Below, one piece after another: positions 1 to 4,952 of a stretch of 8,277 bases of DNA. Position 1 is the first letter of the stretch. Each line of letters begins with the position of its first letter. Origin of the DNA: Candidatus Methanomethylophilaceae archaeon (GTDB taxonomy: Archaea > Thermoplasmatota > Thermoplasmata > Methanomassiliicoccales > Methanomethylophilaceae); contig JAEDJU010000051.1 in the NCBI GenBank assembly GCA_016296195.1, forward strand, positions 1-8,277, written 5' to 3'. The notes beneath the pieces are model-generated. The model had not been told where the DNA came from and did no database searches. It was given only the letters and a program-made list of their open reading frames with translations. The translations under genes and the position numbers were made by a program.

Positions 1-844
1 AGGTCTTGATCTCCATGGGGTCGAAGGCATCGTGGATCATCTGCATGTAACCGGTCTGCTCCTCGAGCTTGTCCTTGAAGTAACTGCCCTCACCCGCCTC
101 CTCCGGAAGCACCCTGTTCACGATCAGGGCCTCCACGTTCTTGTTGAACAGGCTGAGATAGGTGTACGCACGCATCGTCTCCTTGATGACCATGCGCTCG
201 GGATTGAGGACCAGTCTCACGGTGGTCCTCTTGGGGTCCTCCATCAGTTCCCTGACCTCCTCCATGTTGTCCTTGAGGATCTCGAGGCTGTCGAGGACGT
301 CCTTCGAGGGTAGCGGGACGTCCATCATCTTCCCGACTGTGGCCCGGGCCAAGCCAATGAACCTCTTCACAACGCCGAAGATCCTGTCGATGTACCAGTT
401 GGTGATGTCCGGGAAGCTGAGGAGCCTGAGAGTCTCACCCGTGGGTGCGGTGTCCATGACGATGACATCGTATCTCCCCTCCTTGTCGAACTTGTTGACG
501 TAGAACAAAGCTGCGATCATCTCCATCCCCGGGAAGATCGCCATCTCGTCGGCCGAGATCTCGCCCATGCCCTGTGAGAGCATCAGTGCGGAGATGTACT
601 CCTGGACCTCTGACCAGTTGTACTTCATCTCATGGATCACGTCCACCTCGAGGACATCCAGGTTCTCCTTCACGTTGATGACCTCGTTGCCGAGCTCCAT
701 GTCGAGGGAGTCACCGAGGGAGTGGGCGGAATCCGTGCTCATCAGTATCGTGCGGTAACCCAGTTCAGAAAGTCTGTATGCCGTGGCAGCAGAGGTGGAT
801 GTCTTTCCGACACCGCCTTTGCCCGTGTAGATGATGAGCCTCAT
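1..844 (-). CDS. ArsA/Get3-family ATPase (partial, C-terminus beyond window)
   Basis: A soluble P-loop ATPase of the ArsA/Get3/TRC40 group. Family members drive metalloid efflux or target tail-anchored membrane proteins; archaeal members are usually Get3-like. From the ATG at 844, 281 residues are visible. A deviant Walker A motif GKGGVGKTS lies at residues 8-16, a switch I segment DSAHSLGD at 38-45, and a switch II/Walker B segment DTAPTGETLRLL at 131-142, with Glu where many ArsA proteins have His. VNRVLPEE near 242-249 fits the late adenine-binding region. No cysteine is visible, so the Get3 CxxC zinc motif is absent or lies beyond the edge. An alternative ATG at 850 adds two residues. I prefer 844 because the TATA-like box centred at 871 is 27 bp away, no Shine-Dalgarno is present, and family members usually begin directly with the beta strand before the P-loop. 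The family assignment is firm; the substrate is unknown. Confidence 0.93.
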   Translation of the reverse strand, partial: MRLIIYTGKGGVGKTSTSAATAYRLSELGYRTILMSTDSAHSLGDSLDMELGNEVINVKENLDVLEVDVIHEMKYNWSEVQEYISALMLSQGMGEISADEMAIFPGMEMIAALFYVNKFDKEGRYDVIVMDTAPTGETLRLLSFPDITNWYIDRIFGVVKRFIGLARATVGKMMDVPLPSKDVLDSLEILKDNMEEVRELMEDPKRTTVRLVLNPERMVIKETMRAYTYLSLFNKNVEALIVNRVLPEEAGEGSYFKDKLEEQTGYMQMIHDAFDPMEIKT

Positions 845-867
845 GGACATTGCCACTTGACCCTATG

Positions 868-874
868 TTATAAA
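868..874 (-). promoter_or_regulatory. TATA-like box of the ArsA-family gene
   Basis: On the minus strand this reads TTTATAA, centred 27 bp upstream of the ATG at 844. That is the usual archaeal TATA-to-transcription-start distance, so the mRNA is probably leaderless or nearly so. No Shine-Dalgarno sequence lies between the box and the start. Confidence 0.6.
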
Positions 875-934
875 CCTGACGAGGAGAACAACGGAAACAC
901 AGAACGCATCTTGGAAATTGTGTGATAAAGAATA

Positions 935-1043
935 TGGTGCCGGGAATGGGGTTCGAACCCATGACCTTCGGATTTCCCTGGAAGAGGTCTAATTGACCAG
1001 AACCCTATGAGTCCGACGCTCCACCAGGCTGAGCCACCCCGGC
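935..1043 (-). tRNA. tRNA-Met (CAT, elongator type) with a 32-nt intron and encoded CCA
   Basis: Read on the minus strand, the cloverleaf is complete. The acceptor GCCGGGG pairs with TCCCGGC (one G-U). The D stem is GCTC/GAGC, the anticodon stem TCGGA/TCCGA, the variable loop AGGTC, and the T stem ATGGG/CCCAT around a TTCGAAC loop. The discriminator is A at 938 and the 3' CCA is encoded (935-937). Removing the insertion at 974-1005 leaves a 7-nt loop CTCATAA with anticodon CAT at 1007-1009 and a 77-nt tRNA. The G1-C72 pair and the anticodon stem lack the A1-U72 pair and the three-GC stem of archaeal initiators, which points to elongator Met. A lysidine-like modified tRNA-Ile(CAT) is less likely, because the acceptor and D-arm sequence looks like archaeal elongator Met. 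Downstream (932-915) there are only short T clusters. Confidence 0.95.
974..1005 (-). other. tRNA intron at position 37/38 with bulge-helix-bulge geometry
   Basis: The 32-nt insertion follows A37 of the anticodon loop. Using these borders, a TAG bulge spans the 5' site and an AAA bulge spans the 3' site, each cut as 2+1 nucleotides as archaeal splicing endonuclease requires. The central helix pairs CTC with GGG (one C-G, one T-G and one C-G pair), with a closing A-A mismatch, so it is slightly relaxed. Inside the intron, GGTC/GACC closes an AATTA loop. The borders can slide by one A without changing the mature tRNA. Confidence 0.85.
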
Positions 1044-1067
1044 CTTGAACGGTGGATTGGGTTTCGG

Positions 1068-1074
1068 TATATAT
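1068..1074 (-). promoter_or_regulatory. TATA box of the tRNA-Met gene
   Basis: The symmetric ATATATA stretch is centred 28 bp upstream of the tRNA 5' end at 1043, as expected for an archaeal tRNA promoter. The surrounding sequence is AT-rich, and no gene overlaps it. Confidence 0.65.
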
Positions 1075-1137
1075 TGATTTCTATATCCGTCCATAACCTG
1101 AAGAGACGGTGAACGGGAAACGACAGGGAATGATGGT

Positions 1138-1184
1138 AAAACTAAAGGAAAAGAGGTTTGAGGTGACCCTGCCGGAGCAGGGTC
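1138..1184 (-). terminator. Hairpin plus T-rich tract after the eS1 gene
   Basis: On the minus strand, nine bases after the eS1 stop codon, GACCCTGC and GCAGGGTC form a perfect 8-bp stem around a TCCG tetraloop (1165-1184). The next 27 bases are rich in T (runs of 4, 3 and 4). This fits a transcription terminator, or a 3' stabilising stem followed by a T-tract terminator. The prediction is from sequence only. Confidence 0.6.
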
Positions 1185-1193
1185 GTTTGAAAC

Positions 1194-1937
1194 TCACTCG
1201 GTGGTCTCCTCGGCGGGGGCCTCTGCGACCTCTGCCTCAGCCTCAACGGTCTCCTCGGCGGCGGGCTCCTCTGCAGGTGCTGCCTCCTCAGGCTGGACCA
1301 TCTCGGACTCAGGGATGATGGACTCGGGCTCGCCCTCTCCCATTGCGAGGACCTCGGACTTGCGGATCTCGATCCTCTTGATGGGGATGACGACACGGCA
1401 TGCCCTGGCCAGGTTCTTGGCGAGGTCTCCGGAGACGATGTCCTTGACGATCTCGGAGAGGGTCTTCTCCTGTCCGATCTGGACGAGGGTCTCTCCGATG
1501 ATCCTCCTCATTCCATCCTCCTGGGAGGACTGGATACGCCTCTCGGCGATGGACATGGTCTTGATCCTGTAGGTGAATCCGTCCTTGGTGACGATGTCGA
1601 CGACGTGGTCGGTCTTGGTCTTTCTCCTGCGGGTCAGCCTCCTGACGTAGTCGGAGGTGAGGTCGTGGCCGATGAATGCGGTCTTGGCATCGGATCCGTC
1701 GACGGAGACAACCTTGAACCTGAGCTTGATGTGCATCTTGGAGAAGTCTCCGGTGAGGTCCTGGACGGTGACCTCGACGGTCCTTCCGAGGACGAACTCG
1801 GGGTCCGCGGAGGGGGTCTCTCCGATCTCTGCCTCGTTGAACATACGGGGTGCGTGGATCTTGTACCACTCTTTTGCCTTCCACTTGTCCTTGACCTTAC
1901 GGCCTGCTGAAACCTTTGTCTTCTTTGCGGGTGCCAT
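1194..1937 (-). CDS. rps3ae: Small-subunit ribosomal protein eS1 (S3Ae) with acidic C-terminal extension
   Basis: A structural protein of the archaeal 30S subunit, homologous to eukaryotic eS1/S3a and located near the platform and mRNA exit. The 247-residue product has the typical basic N-terminus (MAPAKKTKV, then lysine/tryptophan-rich residues 17-28), the HAPRMF segment (28-33), the basic RRLTRRRKTKTDH stretch (99-111), and the conserved region AERRIQSSQ to RKSEVLA (131-198). Archaeal homologues are usually about 200 residues. Residues 201-247 are an added Ala/Pro/Glu tail with about 18 Glu and no Lys or Arg. The ATG at 1937 is chosen because AAGGAGT lies 8 nt upstream; the ATG at 1943 would be only 2 nt from that site. 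The gene is transcribed alone, with its own promoter and a hairpin terminator. Confidence 0.97.
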   Translation of the reverse strand: MAPAKKTKVSAGRKVKDKWKAKEWYKIHAPRMFNEAEIGETPSADPEFVLGRTVEVTVQDLTGDFSKMHIKLRFKVVSVDGSDAKTAFIGHDLTSDYVRRLTRRRKTKTDHVVDIVTKDGFTYRIKTMSIAERRIQSSQEDGMRRIIGETLVQIGQEKTLSEIVKDIVSGDLAKNLARACRVVIPIKRIEIRKSEVLAMGEGEPESIIPESEMVQPEEAAPAEEPAAEETVEAEAEVAEAPAEETTE

Positions 1938-1944
1938 AATCATG

Positions 1945-1951
1945 ACTCCTT
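1945..1951 (-). promoter_or_regulatory. Shine-Dalgarno site that decides the eS1 start
   Basis: AAGGAGT on the minus strand ends 8 nt before the ATG at 1937. It overlaps the region just before the ATG at 1943 too closely for use there, so it favours the shorter 247-residue product. Confidence 0.7.
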
Positions 1952-1978
1952 TAACTGAACCTTCCCATCGGATGATTG

Positions 1979-1986
1979 TATTAAAA
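1979..1986 (-). promoter_or_regulatory. Probable TATA box of the eS1 gene
   Basis: The minus strand reads TTTTAATA. A start site about 26 bp downstream (near 1956) would give a leader of roughly 19 nt that contains the Shine-Dalgarno site. A second AT-rich box near 2060-2075 could act as a distal promoter. Confidence 0.45.
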
Positions 1987-2059
1987 GGTTACCAAAACCC
2001 GATTTTCCTTAACGGCGTGAAAAAATCACATAGCCAGACAGTTTTTCATTATCATAATA

Positions 2060-2075
2060 AGGATATATTTATCCT
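2060..2075. repeat. AT-rich inverted repeat upstream of eS1
   Basis: AGGATA and TATCCT flank a 4-nt centre in the intergenic region between the GNAT and eS1 genes. It overlaps a TATA-like stretch readable on both strands. A smaller inverted repeat (GTGA/TCAC around five A) lies at 2017-2029. These could be operator or promoter elements, or chance features of AT-rich spacer. Confidence 0.35.
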
Positions 2076-2125
2076 AAAAAGAATGGTACCGCTTTTATTT
2101 AAAATTCACCTGCAGAAACTTAGAT

Positions 2126-2192
2126 TTTCGCCGGCGGCGGAACGCCGTTCCCGAGGTGGTCGTAAGCCCCGGGATCGGACATCTCCGACCAC
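2126..2192. other. GC-rich hairpin-forming block between the GNAT and eS1 genes
   Basis: This non-coding block begins 3 nt beyond the GNAT stop codon. It contains a 7-bp inverted repeat GTGGTCG/CGACCAC (2156-2162 and 2186-2192). An alternative 7-bp stem (2173-2179 with 2184-2190, one G-U) competes for the same right arm. CGGCG/CGCCG (2135-2139 and 2143-2147) forms a further hairpin. It may be the GNAT 3' UTR or terminator, or a small RNA. A TATA-like TTTATTTAAAA at 2095-2105 would suit plus-strand transcription starting near 2126. I recognise no known RNA family. Confidence 0.35.
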
Positions 2193-2195
2193 ATC

Positions 2196-2597
2196 TCATG
2201 TCCATAGAGAGGTGATGAAACAGGGACTTTCGTCCTTCCCCCTCTCGAATCCCATGTGCTCGTAGAAGCCCAGTTCCGTGTCGTAGGCGATGAGAACTAT
2301 CCTCAGGTAATCGGAGTACCTCTCCTTCAGCATCCCGATCAGATGCCCGCCGATCCCCATCCCCTGATGGTCTGGATCCACCAGCACGTAGTGCACATAG
2401 GCGGTCATGATCCCGTCGTCCATGGCGCAGACCATGCCCACGAGATCGTCTCCATCCCACGCGGAGAGGACGGTCTCGTAGTTCCCCATGGCTATGACCA
2501 GCTTGTCCGGGAACTCTCCGGAGGACCATCCCACGGACCTGAAAAGACGCTGCAGCTGTTCGGGGGAGAATTCGTGCGTGTCCCTGTACTCGATCAT
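2196..2597 (-). CDS. GNAT-family N-acetyltransferase
   Basis: A small cytosolic protein of the GNAT superfamily, which transfers an acetyl group from acetyl-CoA to an amine. The 133-residue length is normal for a single-domain GNAT. Motif A is clear: strand VHYVLVDPDH (68-77), then the pyrophosphate-binding QGMGIG (78-83; Q-x-x-G-x-G) and helix HLIGMLKERY. Motif B is AYDTELGFYEHMGF (104-117), with the tyrosine often used as general acid (Y112). The substrate cannot be told; small-molecule and protein acetylases both look like this. The start is ATG 2597, with a TATA-like box 24 bp upstream and no Shine-Dalgarno, so it is probably leaderless. It lies 72 bp after hdrB behind a strong hairpin, so it is probably its own transcription unit. 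Confidence 0.93.
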   Translation of the reverse strand: MIEYRDTHEFSPEQLQRLFRSVGWSSGEFPDKLVIAMGNYETVLSAWDGDDLVGMVCAMDDGIMTAYVHYVLVDPDHQGMGIGGHLIGMLKERYSDYLRIVLIAYDTELGFYEHMGFERGKDESPCFITSLWT

Positions 2598-2618
2598 GGA
2601 TGGGAGTGGGGGGATGCT

Positions 2619-2624
2619 GTATAG
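2619..2624 (-). promoter_or_regulatory. TATA-like box of the GNAT gene
   Basis: CTATAC on the minus strand is centred about 24 bp upstream of the ATG at 2597, just beyond the hdrB hairpin. The spacing suits a leaderless mRNA. Confidence 0.5.
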
Positions 2625-2632
2625 AATGTGTT

Positions 2633-2653
2633 GGAGGGGGATGGACCCCCTCC
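2633..2653 (-). terminator. Strong GC hairpin after hdrB
   Basis: GGAGGGGG and CCCCCTCC form a perfect 8-bp stem with a 5-nt loop, 16 bases after the hdrB stop. There is no long T tract after it, so it may act as a 3'-end-stabilising stem rather than a classical terminator. It separates hdrB from the GNAT promoter. Confidence 0.55.
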
Positions 2654-2669
2654 GGGATATTTAGGGTTT

Positions 2670-3515
2670 TCAGAGGGTCACAGGGGTGATGTGAGCGGAG
2701 AGACCGAGGTCCTTCGCGTCCATTCCCATGGCCAGTCCGTAGAGCTGGGACAGGTGGAGAACGGGGATGCTGTATCCGAGGTCTCCCTGGGTTCCGTCGA
2801 ACTGCAGGTGGCAGAAGGGACAGACATCGATGATGTACTGTGCTCCGGACTCCTTGATGTTCTCCAGGTTGGTCTGGGTGAACTTCTTGGCGACGTCTCC
2901 GAATGCGGCCTTGAGTCCTCCTCCGGCTCCGCAGCAGAGGGTCTTCTGCTTCCTGGGCATGCTCTTGGCACCGGTGGCCTCGATCAGCTCGTCCAGGATC
3001 TTGGGGTCCTCGGGGTCGTCCAGTCCCTTGATGTTGCTGGGCTTGAGGAAGTGGCATCCGTAGAATGCCGCGACCTGGTACTCCAGGGGCTTGGTGACCT
3101 TGGCCTTGATTGCCTCGATTCCGATTTCGTTGTACAGGACCTCGGCGAAGTGGTGGACCTTGGTGGTTCCGTTGTAGTGCATTCCGATCTCGGCGAGGAC
3201 CTTGTTGACCTCCTCGAGGAGGGCGGGGTCGTGTGCGAGCTCGTGGGCTGCGTCGAACAAGGATCCGTAGCATCCGTTGCAGATGGTGACGATCTCGAGT
3301 CCCTCTTTCTCTGCGAGAGCGAGGTTCCTGGCGGCGGCTGCGAGCCAGGTCTTCTTGCTGAATGCCCTGATGACTCCGGGGGCGGGACAGCAGCTTGCGT
3401 CCTTCAGGTCGACGAGCTCGATTCCGAGAGCTGCGCAGACCTCCCTGGTGGATTTCTCGATTCCGGGGTATCTGAGGGGTGCGATGCAACCGAGGAAAAA
3501 TGCGTACTTTGCCAT
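2670..3515 (-). CDS. hdrB: CoB-CoM heterodisulfide reductase subunit B
   Basis: HdrB is the catalytic subunit that reduces the CoM-S-S-CoB heterodisulfide, the last step of methanogenesis. The 281-residue product has both cysteine-rich CCG domains, each able to bind a non-cubane [4Fe-4S] cluster. The first set is C10, C42-C43 (within SCCPAPG), C79 and C82. The second is C154, C194-C195 (CCGAGGG), C232 and C235. The spacings (31/35 and 39/36) match the family rule CX31-39CCX35-36CxxC. The start MAKYAFFLGC at 3515 follows hdrC after 5 bp, and a GGAGTGA Shine-Dalgarno overlaps the hdrC stop, so the two genes are translationally coupled. hdrA is not adjacent; unlinked hdrA is known in other cytochrome-free methanogens. 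HdrABC is expected to work with the MvhADG hydrogenase by electron bifurcation to ferredoxin. All cluster ligands are intact. Confidence 0.97.
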   Translation of the reverse strand: MAKYAFFLGCIAPLRYPGIEKSTREVCAALGIELVDLKDASCCPAPGVIRAFSKKTWLAAAARNLALAEKEGLEIVTICNGCYGSLFDAAHELAHDPALLEEVNKVLAEIGMHYNGTTKVHHFAEVLYNEIGIEAIKAKVTKPLEYQVAAFYGCHFLKPSNIKGLDDPEDPKILDELIEATGAKSMPRKQKTLCCGAGGGLKAAFGDVAKKFTQTNLENIKESGAQYIIDVCPFCHLQFDGTQGDLGYSIPVLHLSQLYGLAMGMDAKDLGLSAHITPVTL

Positions 3516-3520
3516 TGTAA

Positions 3521-4015
3521 TCACTCCACGATCTTGCCGAATCCGGTTGCGGCCAGGATCTTGTCCAGGTCGGACTTGGCAGCGTCGTTTGCAAGGACTG
3601 TGGGGGGAACCTCGGGGAGTCCGAGCTCCTTCCTGAGAGCGGTGATCTTGTCCTGGACGGGCACGGTGTGTCCGTATGCTGCAAGGTTGGATGCGGTCTT
3701 CTTGTGAGCTGCGAACATGTGACCCTCGGAGACTGCGATGTTCCTCAGGGCGATGACGATGTCGACGATGGGGACCTGACGGGGGCACCTCTCGACGCAG
3801 GTGTAACAGGTGCTGCACTCCCAGAGCTCGTCGGAGTTGACGATCTCCTCTTTGAGTCCGAGCTGGGCCATCCTCATGAGTTTTCTGACCCTGTAGGAGG
3901 TCTGCCTTCCGGAGGGGCATCCGGCTGTGCAGGTTCCGCACTGGAAGCACATCTTGACTTCCTCGCCACCGGCGGCGGCGATCTCTTTGGCGAAATCGGG
4001 GTTCGGCGTTACCAT
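3521..4015 (-). CDS. hdrC: CoB-CoM heterodisulfide reductase subunit C
   Basis: HdrC carries two cubane [4Fe-4S] clusters that pass electrons from flavoprotein HdrA to HdrB. The 164-residue product has two CxxCxxCxxxCP motifs: C23, C26, C29, C33 (CFQCGTCTAGCP) and C67, C70, C73, C77 (CSTCYTCVERCP). The length is close to that usual for HdrC. hdrC-hdrB order is the standard arrangement in methanogens. ATG 4015 is the best start: it begins shortly before the cluster domain and no longer in-frame start has a ribosome site. The TATA region at 4043-4057 is centred about 35 bp upstream, giving a leader of about 9 nt without a clear Shine-Dalgarno. The promoter is embedded in a perfect palindrome, so expression may be controlled, perhaps by the regulator gene just upstream. 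Confidence 0.97.
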   Translation of the reverse strand: MVTPNPDFAKEIAAAGGEEVKMCFQCGTCTAGCPSGRQTSYRVRKLMRMAQLGLKEEIVNSDELWECSTCYTCVERCPRQVPIVDIVIALRNIAVSEGHMFAAHKKTASNLAAYGHTVPVQDKITALRKELGLPEVPPTVLANDAAKSDLDKILAATGFGKIVE

Positions 4016-4042
4016 AGTAATCGAGACGCATGACGTGGAATG

Positions 4043-4057
4043 CCATATTTAATATGG
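4043..4057 (-). promoter_or_regulatory. hdrCB promoter inside a perfect 15-bp palindrome
   Basis: CCATATT-T-AATATGG is a 7-1-7 perfect inverted repeat whose centre is the TATA-like core of the hdrC promoter (centre 4050, 35 bp from the ATG). A dimeric regulator bound here would block TBP. The same 7-bp half, CCATATT, occurs at 4921-4927 in the regulator/protease divergent promoter. Confidence 0.55.
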
Positions 4058-4063
4058 ACTGAT

Positions 4064-4094
4064 AGGAGGTCCCCTCCATTATCCTTTGGGATAA
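4064..4094 (-). terminator. Two small hairpins after the regulator gene
   Basis: TTATCC/GGATAA (4079-4084 and 4089-4094, 4-nt loop) and GGAGG/CCTCC (4064-4068 and 4072-4076, 3-nt loop) follow the regulator stop within 10-40 bases. They probably mark its 3' end and lie immediately upstream of the hdrC promoter. No long T tract follows, so termination here is uncertain. Confidence 0.35.
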
Positions 4095-4101
4095 ACCCCT
4101 C

Positions 4102-4902
4102 TCAACGCATCCTGTTGGAAACGGCCTTCATGATCTTGGTGATGTTCCTGCTCTCCTTCCTGTAGATGGCGGTGATCGCATGCCTCAGCATCTTGGGGTC
4201 CACCGCACTCTTCAACCTCAGGTTCTTCCTGGTCAGCATGAACTCATCGATGAAGAAGCTCTTGTTGGAACCCAGAAGCTCCGGGAGCGAGAATGTCTCG
4301 GAATCCACGGTGTACTCCCTGTCCTCGGAATCGAGGAACATGAAGGCCACCCTCTGGGCACCGTACTTGTAACGTATGAACGAAGGTCCGTTATCCACGA
4401 GGACCATCCCCATGTAACCGATCTCCTCCATCTCGAACTCCTCCGCATCGAACAGGTACAGGGGATCGTCGATGATGGCCAGGTCCGCCCTGTCCTCCCT
4501 CATGAGGCGGATGTTGTACTCGTCATCGGAGACGATGATGTGGGCGTTGGGGATCTTGACGGTGGATATCACCGACATCATCAGGTCCTCGGTGACCGGA
4601 CTGCAGCAGACCGTGAACCCCCTGTCCCTCTGCACACGGTACTGCATGGAACGGGCGATGGACGCTATCCTCTCCCCCTCCTCGGTGAGGACGGAACCCG
4701 CAGGGGTGGATTTCAGGACCGGGGCCTCGGCGGCCTCCTCTATTATAGATATATACTTGTGTAGGACGGGGACGGATATCCCCAGACTCCTCGCGGCGGC
4801 CGACTGACTGCCGGTGTCCTGGACCGCCAGGAGAGCCTCGATCTGACGGGAGGTCACCGTCTTTCCGTTTATGATCTGGGAGGTCTGAACCTGGATGTCC
4901 AT
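4102..4902 (-). CDS. Winged-helix transcriptional regulator, LysR/ModE-like
   Basis: A 266-residue DNA-binding regulator. Residues 18-55 form a LysR/ModE-type helix-turn-helix (TSRQIEALLAVQDTGS, then QSAAARSLGISVPVLHKYI), followed by a wing region at 61-79 containing a LysR-like LTEEGERI. Residues 96-260 resemble a degenerate LysR-type effector domain: FTVCCSPVTEDLMMSVIS starts the first lobe and RADLAIIDDP is the typical hinge-region strand. The ligand is not apparent. The only cysteines are the adjacent pair C99-C100. ATG 4902 lies 26 bp from the AT box it shares with the hydrogenase maturation protease gene, so the mRNA is probably leaderless. Its position between that gene and hdrCB suggests control of hydrogen or heterodisulfide metabolism, but this is inference. 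Molybdate response is possible from the ModE-like fold but is not supported by a visible MOP domain. Confidence 0.82.
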   Translation of the reverse strand: MDIQVQTSQIINGKTVTSRQIEALLAVQDTGSQSAAARSLGISVPVLHKYISIIEEAAEAPVLKSTPAGSVLTEEGERIASIARSMQYRVQRDRGFTVCCSPVTEDLMMSVISTVKIPNAHIIVSDDEYNIRLMREDRADLAIIDDPLYLFDAEEFEMEEIGYMGMVLVDNGPSFIRYKYGAQRVAFMFLDSEDREYTVDSETFSLPELLGSNKSFFIDEFMLTRKNLRLKSAVDPKMLRHAITAIYRKESRNITKIMKAVSNRMR

Positions 4903-4920
4903 GCCCTCACGGAGTATTAC

Positions 4921-4934
4921 CCATATTGATAAAA
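4921..4934. promoter_or_regulatory. Shared AT box of the regulator/protease divergent promoter
   Basis: CCATATTGATAAAA is the most AT-rich segment in the 50-bp gap. Its centre (4927.5) is exactly midway between the divergent start codons 4902 and 4953, about 26 bp from each. It contains the CCATATT half-site of the hdrC palindrome. The plus-strand gene also has a Shine-Dalgarno, so a second start site upstream of it cannot be excluded. Confidence 0.5.
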
Positions 4935-4952
4935 CCCTCGGAGGACGGCGTC

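Noticed and set aside
935..1043. Long-variable-arm tRNA (Ser or Leu) or tRNA-Pyl
   Set aside because: The extra bases are inside the anticodon loop, not the variable arm, which is 5 nt. The anticodon after splicing is CAT, not CTA.
1109..1318. Small plus-strand gene with Arg/Pro-rich product near the eS1 3' end
   Set aside because: It is antisense to the repetitive acidic-tail codons of eS1, has no promoter of its own, and its composition is that expected from the reverse strand of GAG/GCC repeats.
3389..3391. CCP instead of CCG in the first HdrB cysteine domain seen as a defect
   Set aside because: SCCPAPG is the usual form of the first domain in methanogen HdrB, and all ligand cysteines are present.
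2095..3684. A 529-codon minus-strand open frame across GNAT, hdrB and hdrC
   Set aside because: It is out of frame with hdrB and hdrC, which have complete cysteine motifs, and its translation is Arg/Pro-rich, typical of a shadow frame in GC-rich DNA.
2628..3707. A 359-codon plus-strand open frame opposite hdrB/hdrC
   Set aside because: It is antisense to the well-conserved hdrCB genes, and its Gly/Val/Asp/Leu/Ser-rich translation shows no recognisable domain.
3516..4079. N-terminal extension of hdrB upstream of 3515
   Set aside because: The frame is open upstream, but it overlaps all of hdrC in another frame. The HdrB family begins at MAKYAFFLGC, which has its own Shine-Dalgarno.
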